A stretch of DNA of 64,000 bases from Franconibacter pulveris DSM 19144 (lineage in GTDB: Bacteria > Pseudomonadota > Gammaproteobacteria > Enterobacterales > Enterobacteriaceae): assembly GCA_000621185.1 (NCBI GenBank), contig KK211223.1, positions 207,077 to 271,076 on the forward strand. Direction: 5' to 3'. Shown here in pieces: positions 29,774 to 39,188 of the stretch. Position numbers and translations under genes: made by a program. Below the pieces are notes generated by a model, which worked only from the letters and a program-made list of their open reading frames with translations, ran no database searches and was not told where the DNA came from. The number at the start of each line of letters is the position of its first letter. Within the stretch, counting starts at the first letter, position 1.

Positions 29774-30882
29774 TAATCATAAGATATCTGGTCCGGGAGA
29801 CGCTCAAAAGCCAGTTCGCGATCCTCTTCATCCTGCTCTTGATCTTCTTTTGCCAGAAGCTAGTGAGGATTCTGGGCGCGGCGGTAGATGGCGAAATCCC
29901 GACAAATCTGGTCCTCTCCTTGTTAGGCCTGGGCGTGCCTGAAATGGCGCAGCTCATCCTGCCGTTAAGCCTTTTTCTCGCCCTGCTGATGACGCTCGGC
30001 AGGCTCTATACCGAAAGTGAAATCACCGTCATGCACGCCTGCGGCCTGAGCAAAGCCGTGCTGGTGAAGGCGGCCATAATCCTGGCGCTCTTCACCAGTC
30101 TTATTGCTGCGGTGAATGTAATGTGGGCGGGCCCGTGGTCTTCCCGCCACCAGGATGAAGTGCTGGCGGAGGCGAAAGCGAACCCCGGCATGGCGGCGCT
30201 GGCGCAGGGACAGTTCCAGCAGGCGACCGACGGCAACGCCGTGCTCTTTATCGAGAGCGTGGACGGCAGCAACTTCAACAACGTTTTCATGGCGCAGTTG
30301 CGGCCAAAAGGCAACGCCCGCCCGTCGGTGGTGGTGGCGGATTCCGGCCACCTTTCCCAGCGTAAAGACGGCTCGCAGGTAGTGACGCTCAACCAGGGCA
30401 CCCGTTTTGAAGGCACCGCGCTGCTGCGCGACTTCCGCATTACCGACTTCCAGGATTACCAGGCGATTGTCGGCCATCAGACGGTCGCGCTGGACCCAAG
30501 CGACGCCGAGCAGATGGACATGCGCGCGCTGCTGCAGTCTGATAAAAACTCGGCCCGCGCGGAGCTGCACTGGCGCCTGACGCTGGTCTTTGCGGTGATC
30601 GTGATGGCGCTGATGGTGGTGCCGCTTTCGGTCGTCAACCCGCGCCAGGGCCGCGTGCTCTCGATGCTGCCCGCGATGCTGCTCTACCTTGTCTTCTTCC
30701 TGTTGCAGACGTCGCTGCGCTCTAACGGCGCGAAGGGCAAGCTGGACCCGCTTATCTGGATGTGGGCGGTGAACCTGCTGTATCTGGCGCTGGCGGTGGG
30801 CCTGAACCTGTGGGATACCGTGCCGGTGCGCCGCATTCGCGCCCGTTTTGCGCGTCGGGGGTTAATCGATGCTGGGATTTAG
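29770..30882 (+). CDS. lptF: LPS export ABC transporter permease LptF
   Basis: Inner-membrane subunit of LptB2FG that extracts lipopolysaccharide and passes it to LptC. The 370-residue protein starts at a GTG giving MIIIRYLVRETLKSQ, as in E. coli. N-terminal membrane helices include FAILFILLLIFFCQKLV, a large periplasmic beta-jellyroll domain follows (for example SVVVADSGHLSQRKDGSQVV), and C-terminal helices end with LYLALAVGLNLWDTVPVRR. It overlaps lptG by 14 nt. Confidence 0.96.
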   Translation: MIIIRYLVRETLKSQFAILFILLLIFFCQKLVRILGAAVDGEIPTNLVLSLLGLGVPEMAQLILPLSLFLALLMTLGRLYTESEITVMHACGLSKAVLVKAAIILALFTSLIAAVNVMWAGPWSSRHQDEVLAEAKANPGMAALAQGQFQQATDGNAVLFIESVDGSNFNNVFMAQLRPKGNARPSVVVADSGHLSQRKDGSQVVTLNQGTRFEGTALLRDFRITDFQDYQAIVGHQTVALDPSDAEQMDMRALLQSDKNSARAELHWRLTLVFAVIVMALMVVPLSVVNPRQGRVLSMLPAMLLYLVFFLLQTSLRSNGAKGKLDPLIWMWAVNLLYLALAVGLNLWDTVPVRRIRARFARRGLIDAGI

Positions 30883-31951
30883 CGTACTCGACCGGTATAT
30901 CGGCCGGACTATCTTTAACACCATCATGATGACGCTCTTCATGCTGGTGTCGCTCTCGGGCATCATCAAGTTCGTCGACCAGCTGAAAAGGGCCGGTCAG
31001 GGCAACTACTCCGCCATGGGCGCAGGGTTCTATACCATTCTCAGCGTGCCGAAAGATATTCAGATCTTCTTCCCGATGGCGGCGCTGCTTGGCGCGCTGC
31101 TGGGGCTGGGGATGCTGGCGCAGCGCAGCGAGCTGGTGGTGATGCAGGCCTCGGGCTTCACCCGCATGCAGGTGGCGCTCTCAGTGATGAAAACCGCCAT
31201 TCCGCTGGTGCTGTTGACCATGGCGATTGGCGAGTGGGTGGCGCCGCAGGGCGAGCAGATGGCTCGCAACTACCGCGCGCAGATGATGTACGGCAACTCG
31301 CTGCTCTCCACGCAGCAGGGGCTGTGGGCGAAAGATGGCAACAATTTCGTCTACATCCAGAACGTGAAGGGCGAGAACGAGCTGGGCGGCGTGAGCATTT
31401 ACGCTTTTAACGACCAGCGCCGTTTGCAGTCTGTGCGCTACGCCGCCACGGCGACCTTCGACCCGCAGCAAAAGGCCTGGCGTCTTTCGCAGGTGGATGA
31501 GTCCAACCTCAGCGACCCGAAACAGATTACCGGTTCGCAGACGGTGACCGGCACCTGGAAAACCAACCTGACGCCGGACAAGCTCGGCGTGGTGGCGCTG
31601 GACCCGGACGCGCTCTCGATAACGGGGCTTCGCGATTACGTGAAGTACCTGAAATCGAGCGGTCAGGACGCCAGCCGTTATCAGCTCAACATGTGGAGCA
31701 AAATCTTCCAGCCGCTGTCGGTGGCGGTGATGATGCTGATGGCGCTCTCCTTCATCTTTGGCCCGCTACGCAGCGTGCCGATGGGGGTGCGCGTTATCAC
31801 CGGCATCAGCTTCGGCTTCCTGTTCTACGTGCTGGACCAGATCTTCGGCCCGCTGAGCCTGGTGTATAACATTCCGCCTGTCCTGGGCGCCCTGTTGCCA
31901 AGCGCGAGCTTCTTCCTGATAAGCTTCTGGCTGCTGATGCGGCGCGCCTGA
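30869..31951 (+). CDS. lptG: LPS export ABC transporter permease LptG
   Basis: Partner permease of LptF in the LptB2FG-C bridge complex. The 360-residue length equals E. coli. It has the N-terminal VLDRYIGRTIFNTIMMTLFM amphipathic helix and first membrane helix, the coupling segment LGMLAQRSELVVMQASGFTR, a periplasmic jellyroll with NFVYIQNVKGENELGGVSIY, and C-terminal helices. The start lies inside the end of lptF, indicating coupled, stoichiometric synthesis. Confidence 0.97.
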   Translation: MLGFSVLDRYIGRTIFNTIMMTLFMLVSLSGIIKFVDQLKRAGQGNYSAMGAGFYTILSVPKDIQIFFPMAALLGALLGLGMLAQRSELVVMQASGFTRMQVALSVMKTAIPLVLLTMAIGEWVAPQGEQMARNYRAQMMYGNSLLSTQQGLWAKDGNNFVYIQNVKGENELGGVSIYAFNDQRRLQSVRYAATATFDPQQKAWRLSQVDESNLSDPKQITGSQTVTGTWKTNLTPDKLGVVALDPDALSITGLRDYVKYLKSSGQDASRYQLNMWSKIFQPLSVAVMMLMALSFIFGPLRSVPMGVRVITGISFGFLFYVLDQIFGPLSLVYNIPPVLGALLPSASFFLISFWLLMRRA

Positions 31952-32026
31952 CGCCTTGCGGCTTCCCCCTTTGCGCAGGGGGAAGCACTTACTAACATTT
32001 CTTCGCCCCTTCAGCATGGACGCCGG

Positions 32027-32494
32027 ATGAAACGGATAGCTGCTTTTCTTTTCGCCTTCTTTAACCGCCTGATGTTCGCCTTCGACTCCCTCATTCTGGT
32101 GCTGATAGTGGGTGCGTGCTTCTGGCTTAAAAACCTTCAGCAGATCCTGTGGTTTGAGGCGGGTACGCTTGGGCTGTTTACGCTGCTTTTCTTGCTTACC
32201 GGACGCTGGGCAGCCCGGCGCAGCCTCGCGGTGGGGACGGTGCGGCGCGGTTCGCCGCAGGAGAAAGACGCCGATAAGGTGCTGCGTATTTTTAGCCTGG
32301 CGGAATGGCTGCTGGAGATGCTGCTCTACGCCATGCTGGGGTTCTTCATCATGAGCTTTTTTATGTTTGACGGGCGGTTTGGCTTCTGGCTGCATAACGG
32401 GCTGCTGGCGGCGCTGTGCATCGGCCTCTACTGCGCGGAGCGGTGGCTCGGCAGGGTTCGCAAACAGCGCGGCTACGGGGAGTACGGCCTGTAA
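32027..32494 (+). CDS. Uncharacterised inner-membrane protein with four predicted helices
   Basis: The 155-residue basic protein has hydrophobic segments at about 4-33 (FLFAFFNRLMFAFDSLILVL onward), 40-59, 92-111 (LEMLLYAMLGFFIMSFFMF) and 118-136, with a positively charged loop (ARRSLAVGTVRRGSPQ) between the second and third. No family is recognised. It begins 75 bp after lptG on the same strand and could be read through from it. The role is unknown. Confidence 0.65.
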   Translation: MKRIAAFLFAFFNRLMFAFDSLILVLIVGACFWLKNLQQILWFEAGTLGLFTLLFLLTGRWAARRSLAVGTVRRGSPQEKDADKVLRIFSLAEWLLEMLLYAMLGFFIMSFFMFDGRFGFWLHNGLLAALCIGLYCAERWLGRVRKQRGYGEYGL

Positions 32495-32613
32495 GGCGCC
32501 ATCTTATTTTGCGCCTGCATTCTCATACCTCTTTCTGATTCCGTGCGCTTCGTAATGCGAGGGCTGTCACACCGTCTATGCTTTCCCTACGGCTTACTTT
32601 TTAGCAGGAAACC

Positions 32614-34248
32614 ATGTCCAGATTCTTCTTCAATGACCGCAAGCAGCTGGTCAACGACGCCATTGAGGGCGTTATCCTTAGTGCCCGCCACCATAACCTG
32701 ACGCGTCTTGATATCGACCCCGCCATCCGCGTGGTGGTGCGCAGCGACTGGCACAAAAGCCGCGTGGCGGTGATTTCCGGCGGCGGCTCCGGCCATGAAC
32801 CAGCACACGTGGGGTTTGTCGGCAAAGGAATGCTGACCGCCGCCGTATGCGGCGACCTCTTCGCCTCGCCGAGCGTGGACGCCATTCTCAACGCCATTGT
32901 GGCGGTAACGGGCGACCGGGGCTGCCTGCTGGTGGTGAAAAACTACACTGGCGACCGCCTGAACTTTGGCCTCGCGGCGGAGAAAGCGAAGCGCTATGGC
33001 CTGAAAGTGGAGATGGTCATTGTCGCCGATGACATTGCGCTGCCGGACAACAAGCAGCCGCGCGGCATCGCCGGCACGGCGCTGGTGCACAAAATTGCGG
33101 GCTACGCCGCCGAACAGGGGAAATCCTTAAGCGAGGTGCGTGAGATTGCCCAGCAGGCGTGCGACAGCGTCTGGAGCCTGGGCGTAGCGATGCAGACCTG
33201 CAACCTGCCGGGCGGCGGCGAAGAGGGGCGCATCAAGCCTGGCCACGTTGAGCTGGGGCTTGGCATTCACGGCGAACCGGGGGCGAGCACGGTAGAGAGC
33301 CACAACAGCCGCGAGATAATCGCCGGGCTGGCGGCGCGGTTGCAGGAGAAAGCGGGAACCGAAGCGCGCCTTGCGGTGCTTATCAACAACCTCGGCGGCG
33401 TTTCGGCGCTGGAGATGGCGCTGCTTACCAAAGAACTGGCGCATTCGGCGCTGAAAGACCAGATAGCCTACCTGATTGGCCCCGCACCGCTGGTGAGCGC
33501 GCTCGATATGAAAGGCTTCTCGCTTTCGGTTATCGCGCTGAACGAGACCTTCGAGCAGGCGCTGAAAGCCGACGTGGAGACCGTGGGCTGGCAGCCGCCG
33601 GTGGCCTTCGCGCCGATGCAGACCCAGCCGCACACGCCGCTTCGCGGCAGCGACGAGGCGACGCCTTCTGAGAACGCGCAGGTGCGCCAGAGCGTGAAGC
33701 AGGCCGTTGAAACGCTGATAAGCCTTGAAAACCGCCTGAACGCGCTGGACGCCAAAGTGGGGGACGGCGACACCGGCTCCACCTTCGCCGAAGGGGCGCG
33801 GGAGATAGCGCAACTGCTGGAGCAGAACCGCCTGCCGCTGAACGACACGGCCGCGCTGCTGCAACTTATCGGCGAACGGCTGGCGACGGTGATGGGCGGC
33901 TCCAGCGGCGTGCTGATGTCGATATTCTTCACCGCCGCGGGCCAGAGCGTGGCGGACGGCAAACCGCTGCCCGACGCGCTGCTCACCGGCCTTAAGCAGA
34001 TGAAGCACTACGGCGGCGCGGATCTCGGCGACCGCACGCTTATCGACGCCCTGCAACCGGCGCTGGAAGCGCTGGCGAACGAAGGGCTGAGCGCGGCGAT
34101 AGCGGCGGCGGAGAAAGGCGCGCAAGCGACGGCGGCGATGCACAAAGCCGGCGCGGGCCGCTCTTCTTACGTTAACCGTGAAAGCCTGGAAGGGGTGCAG
34201 GACCCGGGCGCAGTGGCCGTGGCGGAAGTGTTTAAAAAGTTGCAGTAG
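32614..34248 (+). CDS. dhaK: ATP-dependent dihydroxyacetone kinase (DhaK-DhaL fusion)
   Basis: Phosphorylates dihydroxyacetone to DHAP. The 544 residues contain both halves of the ATP-type enzyme. The N-terminal DhaK domain has the glycine-rich VISGGGSGHEP (about 53-63) and the substrate-binding His219 in LGLGIHGEPGAS. The C-terminal DhaL domain has the Mg-ATP aspartates in KVGDGDTGSTFAEGA and the MGGSSGVLMSIFF lid. It resembles Citrobacter DhaK in layout and is unlike the PTS-dependent three-subunit E. coli enzyme. No glycerol dehydrogenase gene is adjacent, so it may serve general DHA detoxification. Confidence 0.93.
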   Translation: MSRFFFNDRKQLVNDAIEGVILSARHHNLTRLDIDPAIRVVVRSDWHKSRVAVISGGGSGHEPAHVGFVGKGMLTAAVCGDLFASPSVDAILNAIVAVTGDRGCLLVVKNYTGDRLNFGLAAEKAKRYGLKVEMVIVADDIALPDNKQPRGIAGTALVHKIAGYAAEQGKSLSEVREIAQQACDSVWSLGVAMQTCNLPGGGEEGRIKPGHVELGLGIHGEPGASTVESHNSREIIAGLAARLQEKAGTEARLAVLINNLGGVSALEMALLTKELAHSALKDQIAYLIGPAPLVSALDMKGFSLSVIALNETFEQALKADVETVGWQPPVAFAPMQTQPHTPLRGSDEATPSENAQVRQSVKQAVETLISLENRLNALDAKVGDGDTGSTFAEGAREIAQLLEQNRLPLNDTAALLQLIGERLATVMGGSSGVLMSIFFTAAGQSVADGKPLPDALLTGLKQMKHYGGADLGDRTLIDALQPALEALANEGLSAAIAAAEKGAQATAAMHKAGAGRSSYVNRESLEGVQDPGAVAVAEVFKKLQ

Positions 34249-34315
34249 AAGACCTTTTTCCTTGCCGGAAGAGGGCTGGTTGTCCTCTGACTTCTTTGTG
34301 AAGAGCCTGGTTTTT

Positions 34316-34485
34316 TCCCCTCGCCCCTCCGGGAGGAGGGCCGGGGTGAAGGGCGCAGGCTGCTTCAGCGGCGGGTTTTGAAGGTGGGTGGCGCTGCGCT
34401 AATCCATCCTGCAATAACTTTTCCCTTGCATGGAGAGCCTGGTTTTCTCCCTCGCCCCTCCGGGGAGAGGGCCGGGGTGAGAGGC
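34316..34485. repeat. Two GC-rich palindromic repeats in the gap after dhaK
   Basis: The 483-bp gap (34249-34731) contains two similar palindromes: CCTCGCCCCTCCGGGAGGAG with a following GGGCCGGGGTGAAGGGC (34318-34353), and CCCTCGCCCCTCCGGGGAGA with GGGCCGGGGTGAGAGGC (34449-34485). Both are followed by a GC(T/C)GCTTCAGCG-type tail, so the duplicated unit is about 130 bp. A third relative lies near pepA (27961). The rest of the gap shows no gene. Confidence 0.65.
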
Positions 34486-34731
34486 AGGCCGCTTCAGCGC
34501 CTGACCCGGGCCGATGGATAACCCCTTCCCATCAACGCTTAACTCCCTCATGCCGGGTAAGCCCCTCTCTTTTCGCCGCTCTGAACCGCCGCCCCGCTTC
34601 CCACCAGAATAGGGGGCGCAGGGTCAGCGCTTCGCTATGGTAACATCCTGTATTTACGCCACTAAACGTAAGCGGGCGGCCATGCCCGGCGGCATCCTGC
34701 ATTGACGGAGCCACCCCGCAGAGGATTTACC

Positions 34732-36393
34732 ATGAAAGACGCCTGGCTCTCCGCCTGCGATAACACCATTCAAACGTTTGTCAGGGATTCCACCCGCCTT
34801 GAACCCAACGCGCTGAAAGTCACACCCGTTGAGTACATCGACTTCCATTACCAGATTGGCCTGCGCCTTCTCTTTAAAGCGCAAACCTCAACGCTACACC
34901 AGGCCGGAAGCATCACCGCACACGCCGATACGCAGGTCTACCGCACGCGGCCCGATTACGAACGGGCGCTACAGGCCGAGACCAGCGCGGTGCTGGCGCG
35001 GGACAAAACCCTGGACGACGCGCGGGCGAGGCTGATTGCCAACCCCTACGGCGCCTGGCGCAAGGAAGAGGTGGTTTACTCGCATCCAACGCGAATTTGC
35101 CTGACGGACTACTGCGACAGCTGTCGCGGCAAAGGCTCGGTAAACTGCCGCCATTGCAGCGGCTCGGGCAAGACCACCTGTCACAGCTGCAGCGGCAGTG
35201 GTCAGGTGATGCGCCAGCGCAGCTATTACGATCACTTCACCAAACAGAACCGCATTGAGCACTACTATGAAAGCTGCTCGGGCTGCACTGGCAGCGGCAG
35301 AGTGCGGTGCAGCAGCTGCGGCGGCTCGGGGGATGAGCGTTGCTCGCCCTGCAACGGCACCGGCGTGGTTTCACAGATTACCTCTATTGCGACGGTCGGC
35401 ACCCCCGACTACCACCTCATTTATCCGCAGGCCGACGTGCCCAATTTCATCCGCGAAGGCCTGTACAAAGCGGGCCTGCCGGAGCTTGCGAAGTATGGCA
35501 ACGTCCAGCACGCGCAGGATGAGGTGGATTACGCCCGCCGCGACGTAACCGTGATGTATGACGCAAGCCTCCCCTTTGGCCGCCTGGAAAGCCCGCTGCC
35601 GGAGGCCGACGAGCCGATTCGCTGGATCCTCTACGGCGTAACGCCGCACATTCTGGATGCCGGGCACGTGCTGCAGACGCTCTTAAAAAGCGACCTCGAC
35701 ATGCTGGTGCGCCAGGCGACGCCGGGCAAACTGCTTAACCCGTGGGTCGCCCGCGCCAGCCGTAAAACGGTGAGAACGTTTATGGAGTCTGAGGCGCACC
35801 AGGCGATGCTGGTGGAGAACAGCCGGGGCAAGAAGGGCGATATGCTTCGCGAAGCGCTGAACCGCGCCTTCGCCACGCCTTATCTTGATGAGGCGCTTAC
35901 AAGCCTTGGGAACATCGTCGGGGCGGTGCAGCGCTGGTCGGTTATCAAGTGGGGGCTTTTCACCGCGCTGTTTATCTATCTGCTGGCGCCTGCGCTGGTG
36001 GTGTATCAGCAACAGGGGGTGATGGATTTCGAGCGTGCGCGCATTTACCTCACCTTCCCGATACAGGCAGCAAGCACCGACCAGCTGCTTTATTCACTCA
36101 AGGCGGTGGCCATTCTGCACGGTTTGCCGATGGTGGCCGCCGCGCTATGCGGAACGGTGCTGGGCTACCTGTGGCGACGCGGCTGGCTGAAGCGCCGCTT
36201 CGGCAAGCATCTGGCGGCCTGGAGCCTTGAGCAGAAGCGGGTGCGCAACCGCTGGGCTACCGGCACGCTGTTCACCCTGGCGGCCACCCTGCTGCTGTTT
36301 TACTTTTTCCCGGTCTGGATAACGCAGGACGAGATGTTGTTCGGCATGGTGCCGATGCACGATCTGTTCCGGCAGCTGGTGCAGCTAAGGTAA
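34732..36393 (+). CDS. DnaJ-type zinc-finger protein with C-terminal membrane helices
   Basis: The 553-residue protein has a central cysteine-rich region (about 128-211) with six CxxC(x)G(x)G-like units (CDSCRGKGSV, CRHCSGSGK, CHSCSGSGQ, CSGCTGSGR, CSSCGGSGD, CSPCNGTGV), the pattern of the DnaJ zinc-binding domain. There is no J-domain (HPD is absent). C-terminal hydrophobic segments lie at about 412-430 (LFTALFIYLLAPALVVYQ), 455-485 and 505-525, so the zinc domain is tethered to the membrane. The ATG at 34732 is preferred because GAGG precedes it. It is unlinked to chaperone genes and its function is unknown. Confidence 0.7.
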   Translation: MKDAWLSACDNTIQTFVRDSTRLEPNALKVTPVEYIDFHYQIGLRLLFKAQTSTLHQAGSITAHADTQVYRTRPDYERALQAETSAVLARDKTLDDARARLIANPYGAWRKEEVVYSHPTRICLTDYCDSCRGKGSVNCRHCSGSGKTTCHSCSGSGQVMRQRSYYDHFTKQNRIEHYYESCSGCTGSGRVRCSSCGGSGDERCSPCNGTGVVSQITSIATVGTPDYHLIYPQADVPNFIREGLYKAGLPELAKYGNVQHAQDEVDYARRDVTVMYDASLPFGRLESPLPEADEPIRWILYGVTPHILDAGHVLQTLLKSDLDMLVRQATPGKLLNPWVARASRKTVRTFMESEAHQAMLVENSRGKKGDMLREALNRAFATPYLDEALTSLGNIVGAVQRWSVIKWGLFTALFIYLLAPALVVYQQQGVMDFERARIYLTFPIQAASTDQLLYSLKAVAILHGLPMVAAALCGTVLGYLWRRGWLKRRFGKHLAAWSLEQKRVRNRWATGTLFTLAATLLLFYFFPVWITQDEMLFGMVPMHDLFRQLVQLR

Positions 36394-36432
36394 CCGTGAT
36401 GGCAGGTTTTCCAGAGCGAGGGGCATCTCAAC

Positions 36433-36453
36433 AAAAAGGCGCCTTGCGGCGCC
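36433..36453 (-). terminator. Intrinsic terminator of ahr
   Basis: GGCGCC, GCAA loop, GGCGCC and then TTTTTG on the minus strand, just past the ahr stop at 36463. It faces the convergent zinc-finger gene. Confidence 0.88.
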
Positions 36454-36462
36454 GTTGTCATC

Positions 36463-37482
36463 TTAAAAATCCGCTTTCAGCACTACGCGGTAACGGGCTT
36501 TGCCGTCGCGAACGTGTTGCAGCGCCTCGTTGATGCGCGACATCGGGAACTCTTCCGTCTGCGGCGCGACCTTCGCACGGGCGGCGAACTTCATCAGCGA
36601 ACGCAGCTCGTGCGGCGAGCCGGTGGCGGAGCCGGAGAGGCTGCGGTCGCCCTGGATAAGCGAGAACGCCGACACTTCGAACGGCTTCATCACCGCGCCG
36701 ACGGTGTGGAAGTTGCCGCGCCAGGCCAGCGCCTGGAAGTAGGGCAGCCAGTCCAGCGACACGTTAACGGTATTGATGATGAGGTCGAACTGCCCGGCCA
36801 GCGCCTTCAGCGCTTCCGGGTCGCGGCTGTTGACCACGTTGTCGGCGCCCATCGCCCGTACTTCCTGCTCTTTAGACGGGTTGGAGCTGAACGCCGTCAC
36901 CTCGCAGCCCATGGCGTGCAGCAGCTTGATGGCGATATGGCCAAGACCGCCGATGCCGATAACGCCCACGCGGCTGGTGGCGGTGATGTTGTGCATCAGC
37001 AGCGGTTTGAACACCGTGATGCCGCCGCAGAGCAGCGGGCCTGCGGAGGCGGCGTCGATGCCTTCCGGCATCGGGATAACCCACTGCCAGTTGGCGCGCA
37101 GCTTATCGGCGAAGCCGCCGCGGTTGATGATGGTCGGCACGCTGCCCTGCTGGCAGTTTATCTGGTTGCCGCTGATGCAGGCGTCGCAGTGCTCGCAGCT
37201 TGACGCCGTCCAGCCGATGCCGACGCGCTGGCCCACCTTCAGGCCTTTATTTTGCGCGCTTGCGCCCAGCGCGCTGACGCGGCCAATCACTTCGTGGCCG
37301 GCGATGAGCGGATAGGTCGACATGCCCCATTCGTTATCGATCATGGAAAGGTCGGAGTGGCAGATGCCGCAGTACTCAACCTCGACTTCCACATCCTCAG
37401 GCTTCAGTTCGCCTGCATCGTACTCATAGAGCTCAAGCGCGGCGCCCGCTTCATGAGCGGCGTAACTTTTGATGATGGTCAT
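36463..37482 (-). CDS. ahr: NADPH-dependent aldehyde reductase Ahr (YjgB)
   Basis: Zinc-dependent medium-chain alcohol dehydrogenase that reduces a wide range of aldehydes with NADPH. The 339 residues match E. coli YjgB. The catalytic zinc site is Cys38 and His42 in [10 protein letters not shown] plus GHEVIGRV. The structural zinc cysteines are in [15 protein letters not shown], and the NADP-binding glycine motif is [13 protein letters not shown]. It occupies the position next to leuX that yjgB has in E. coli. Confidence 0.96.
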   Translation of the reverse strand: MTIIKSYAAHEAGAALELYEYDAGELKPEDVEVEVEYCGICHSDLSMIDNEWGMSTYPLIAGHEVIGRVSALGASAQNKGLKVGQRVGIGWTASSCEHCDACISGNQINCQQGSVPTIINRGGFADKLRANWQWVIPMPEGIDAASAGPLLCGGITVFKPLLMHNITATSRVGVIGIGGLGHIAIKLLHAMGCEVTAFSSNPSKEQEVRAMGADNVVNSRDPEALKALAGQFDLIINTVNVSLDWLPYFQALAWRGNFHTVGAVMKPFEVSAFSLIQGDRSLSGSATGSPHELRSLMKFAARAKVAPQTEEFPMSRINEALQHVRDGKARYRVVLKADF

Positions 37483-37587
37483 CCCGGTTTTCCTTTGTTG
37501 TGGTTAGCTCCGTGATTGTAGAACATTCACATGACAGAGGCTGTTCAGGCGCTGCGCATGGCTCGAAGTGTGAAAGTGGGGGAAGGG

Positions 37588-38166
37588 TTACCGCTTCTTG
37601 AGCAGCCCGTTCAGCCACAACTCGCGGCGTTCGGGCCGTTTATCCTGCGTCACCCAGAGCGTTTCGGCGCGGATACCCGGCACGGCACTCAGTAGCGCCA
37701 GCAGGCTAGCTTGCGTCATATCGGTAAAACGTCGCCCCTCTTTTTCACGCTCGCCTTCGCCATATTTAAATGAGACATACCAGATGCCGCCGGGCTTCAG
37801 CGCCGTCGCCAGCTTTTGCATCACCTCAGGCAGTTCATGAAGAGAGACGTGCAGCAGCGACGCGCAGCACCAGATGCCGTCGTATTTCTCTTTCTCGTTT
37901 AACTCTGTAAAGGTCATCTGCCTGACCGGCAAGCCGGTATGCTGGCGGGCCAGCGCAGCCAGCTCTGAAGAAGCGTCAAAAGCATCGACTTTATAGCCTT
38001 GCAGGCTGAACGCGTGCGCATCGCGCCCGGAACCGCAGCCTGCATCCAGCACCCAGGCGCCCGCAGGCAGGTGCCGGGTAAACGCCTCGTAGAGCGAAGA
38101 CATATCGACATGCACGGTTTCTTCGAAAAAGCGCTGCGCGTTGTTCTGGTAATAGTGAAGCGTCAT
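37588..38166 (-). CDS. Class I SAM-dependent methyltransferase
   Basis: With the ATG at 38166 the protein is 192 residues. It has SAM-binding motif I VLDAGCGSGRDAHAF (about 39-53), an acidic loop VDAFDASSELAALAR, and the post-I segment YDGIWCCASLLHV. There is no NPPY/DPPY-type motif, so it looks like a small-molecule or protein methyltransferase and not a DNA adenine or cytosine-N4 enzyme. Its start overlaps the HNH gene stop by one base (TGATG), so translation is coupled. A longer reading to 38235 lies inside the HNH gene and is not favoured. Confidence 0.8.
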   Translation of the reverse strand: MTLHYYQNNAQRFFEETVHVDMSSLYEAFTRHLPAGAWVLDAGCGSGRDAHAFSLQGYKVDAFDASSELAALARQHTGLPVRQMTFTELNEKEKYDGIWCCASLLHVSLHELPEVMQKLATALKPGGIWYVSFKYGEGEREKEGRRFTDMTQASLLALLSAVPGIRAETLWVTQDKRPERRELWLNGLLKKR

Positions 38167-39188
38167 CAGAGTATGACTTCCTGCTGAACGGGCGGGTCCC
38201 ATTTCTGTAGCCGACATTGCAGCGCCTCGTTCCATCGATCATTGAGAAAGGCTCTGCGTTTGGGTTCATTATTGCCCGTCTGGTTGATGATTGCCTCATG
38301 CAGCGGCAGGCGGCTGTTAATAAAATATTCGTTTCTGTCGTGCAGGCGGTAAAGCAGGCGCAGGTCCGGCACGCGGGCGAACTTGCCGTTCGCGCCGCGG
38401 TTGCACTCCTGACAGGCCAGCACCAGGTTCCATACGCCGTTAAGGTTCACGCCCGGCATCACGGTTTGCGCCGCCAGCGGCAGAAAGTGGTCGACATCCG
38501 CCAGCAGCGGATGGCCGCGCTCAAGGCTGACGGGTGCGTTGCAGTAAAAGCAGTGGCCTTTCTGGTAGCCGTTCAGGCTGTTGCGACAGCTGGTTAACGT
38601 AATGCGTGAGGAGCTGAGCCGGGTGAACAGCACTTCTTCCTGGGCGTCGTAATGCACATCCAGCAACTGCGGCGGCAGGTTCATCTCCCATGCTTTCTCG
38701 ACCAGCCTCCAGCGGGCGTCCGTTTCGTGCGCCAGGTTAAGGAACTGCGACGTTTCCGTCAGCCGGTAGAAATCATCCGTCAAGCGAATGCCTTTGCTTT
38801 CTCGCGTTTCGTTGATGAAGAACTGCCTGTCGATGGGGCCGCCGCCGACGTTGTGAAACGCATCCAGCACCACCTTAAAGCCGTGCTTCACCGTGGCCTG
38901 TAAAAGCTGCTCAAGCGTTATCTCGCCGTTATTAAACTGGATGCAGGCTTTCAGGAATGGACCGGGCTTCGCCATGTTGAGGGTTTGCTTCGGCGCTTGC
39001 TTAAGATGCTCGCAGATATGGCGGCTGAACGGCAGCGCCAGCGCTTCCAGCGTGATGAGGGTAGTGCGGCGTTCCACCTCATACAGCGCATGGGCGAGCG
39101 CAAACTTGTAAGTTGCGAAGTTGTTCCCAAAAAGGATCACGCCGCGCCAGTAGTTTTCCAGCGCGGGGTCGACCTGGTAAAAACGCAT
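38166..39188 (-). CDS. HNH endonuclease domain protein
   Basis: The 340-residue protein has an N-terminal helical region of unknown role (about 1-200) and a C-terminal HNH/McrA-type nuclease: zinc cysteines in CFYC (213-216), the catalytic DVDHFLP (His234), Asn254 in WNLVLAC and the second zinc pair CQEC (259-262). It is first of a two-gene operon with a methyltransferase, just upstream of leuX. This is not part of the E. coli backbone. The pairing suggests a defence role, but no known system name can be assigned from sequence. Confidence 0.82.
   Translation of the reverse strand: MRFYQVDPALENYWRGVILFGNNFATYKFALAHALYEVERRTTLITLEALALPFSRHICEHLKQAPKQTLNMAKPGPFLKACIQFNNGEITLEQLLQATVKHGFKVVLDAFHNVGGGPIDRQFFINETRESKGIRLTDDFYRLTETSQFLNLAHETDARWRLVEKAWEMNLPPQLLDVHYDAQEEVLFTRLSSSRITLTSCRNSLNGYQKGHCFYCNAPVSLERGHPLLADVDHFLPLAAQTVMPGVNLNGVWNLVLACQECNRGANGKFARVPDLRLLYRLHDRNEYFINSRLPLHEAIINQTGNNEPKRRAFLNDRWNEALQCRLQKWDPPVQQEVIL

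Noticed and set aside
33127-34143. 338-codon frame antisense to dhaK
   Set aside because: Arg-rich shadow of a well-supported gene; no ribosome site or motif.
37588-39188. Calling the HNH/methyltransferase pair a classical type II restriction-modification system
   Set aside because: The methyltransferase lacks the NPPY/DPPY or PCQ motifs of DNA methyltransferases, so the name would go beyond the evidence.
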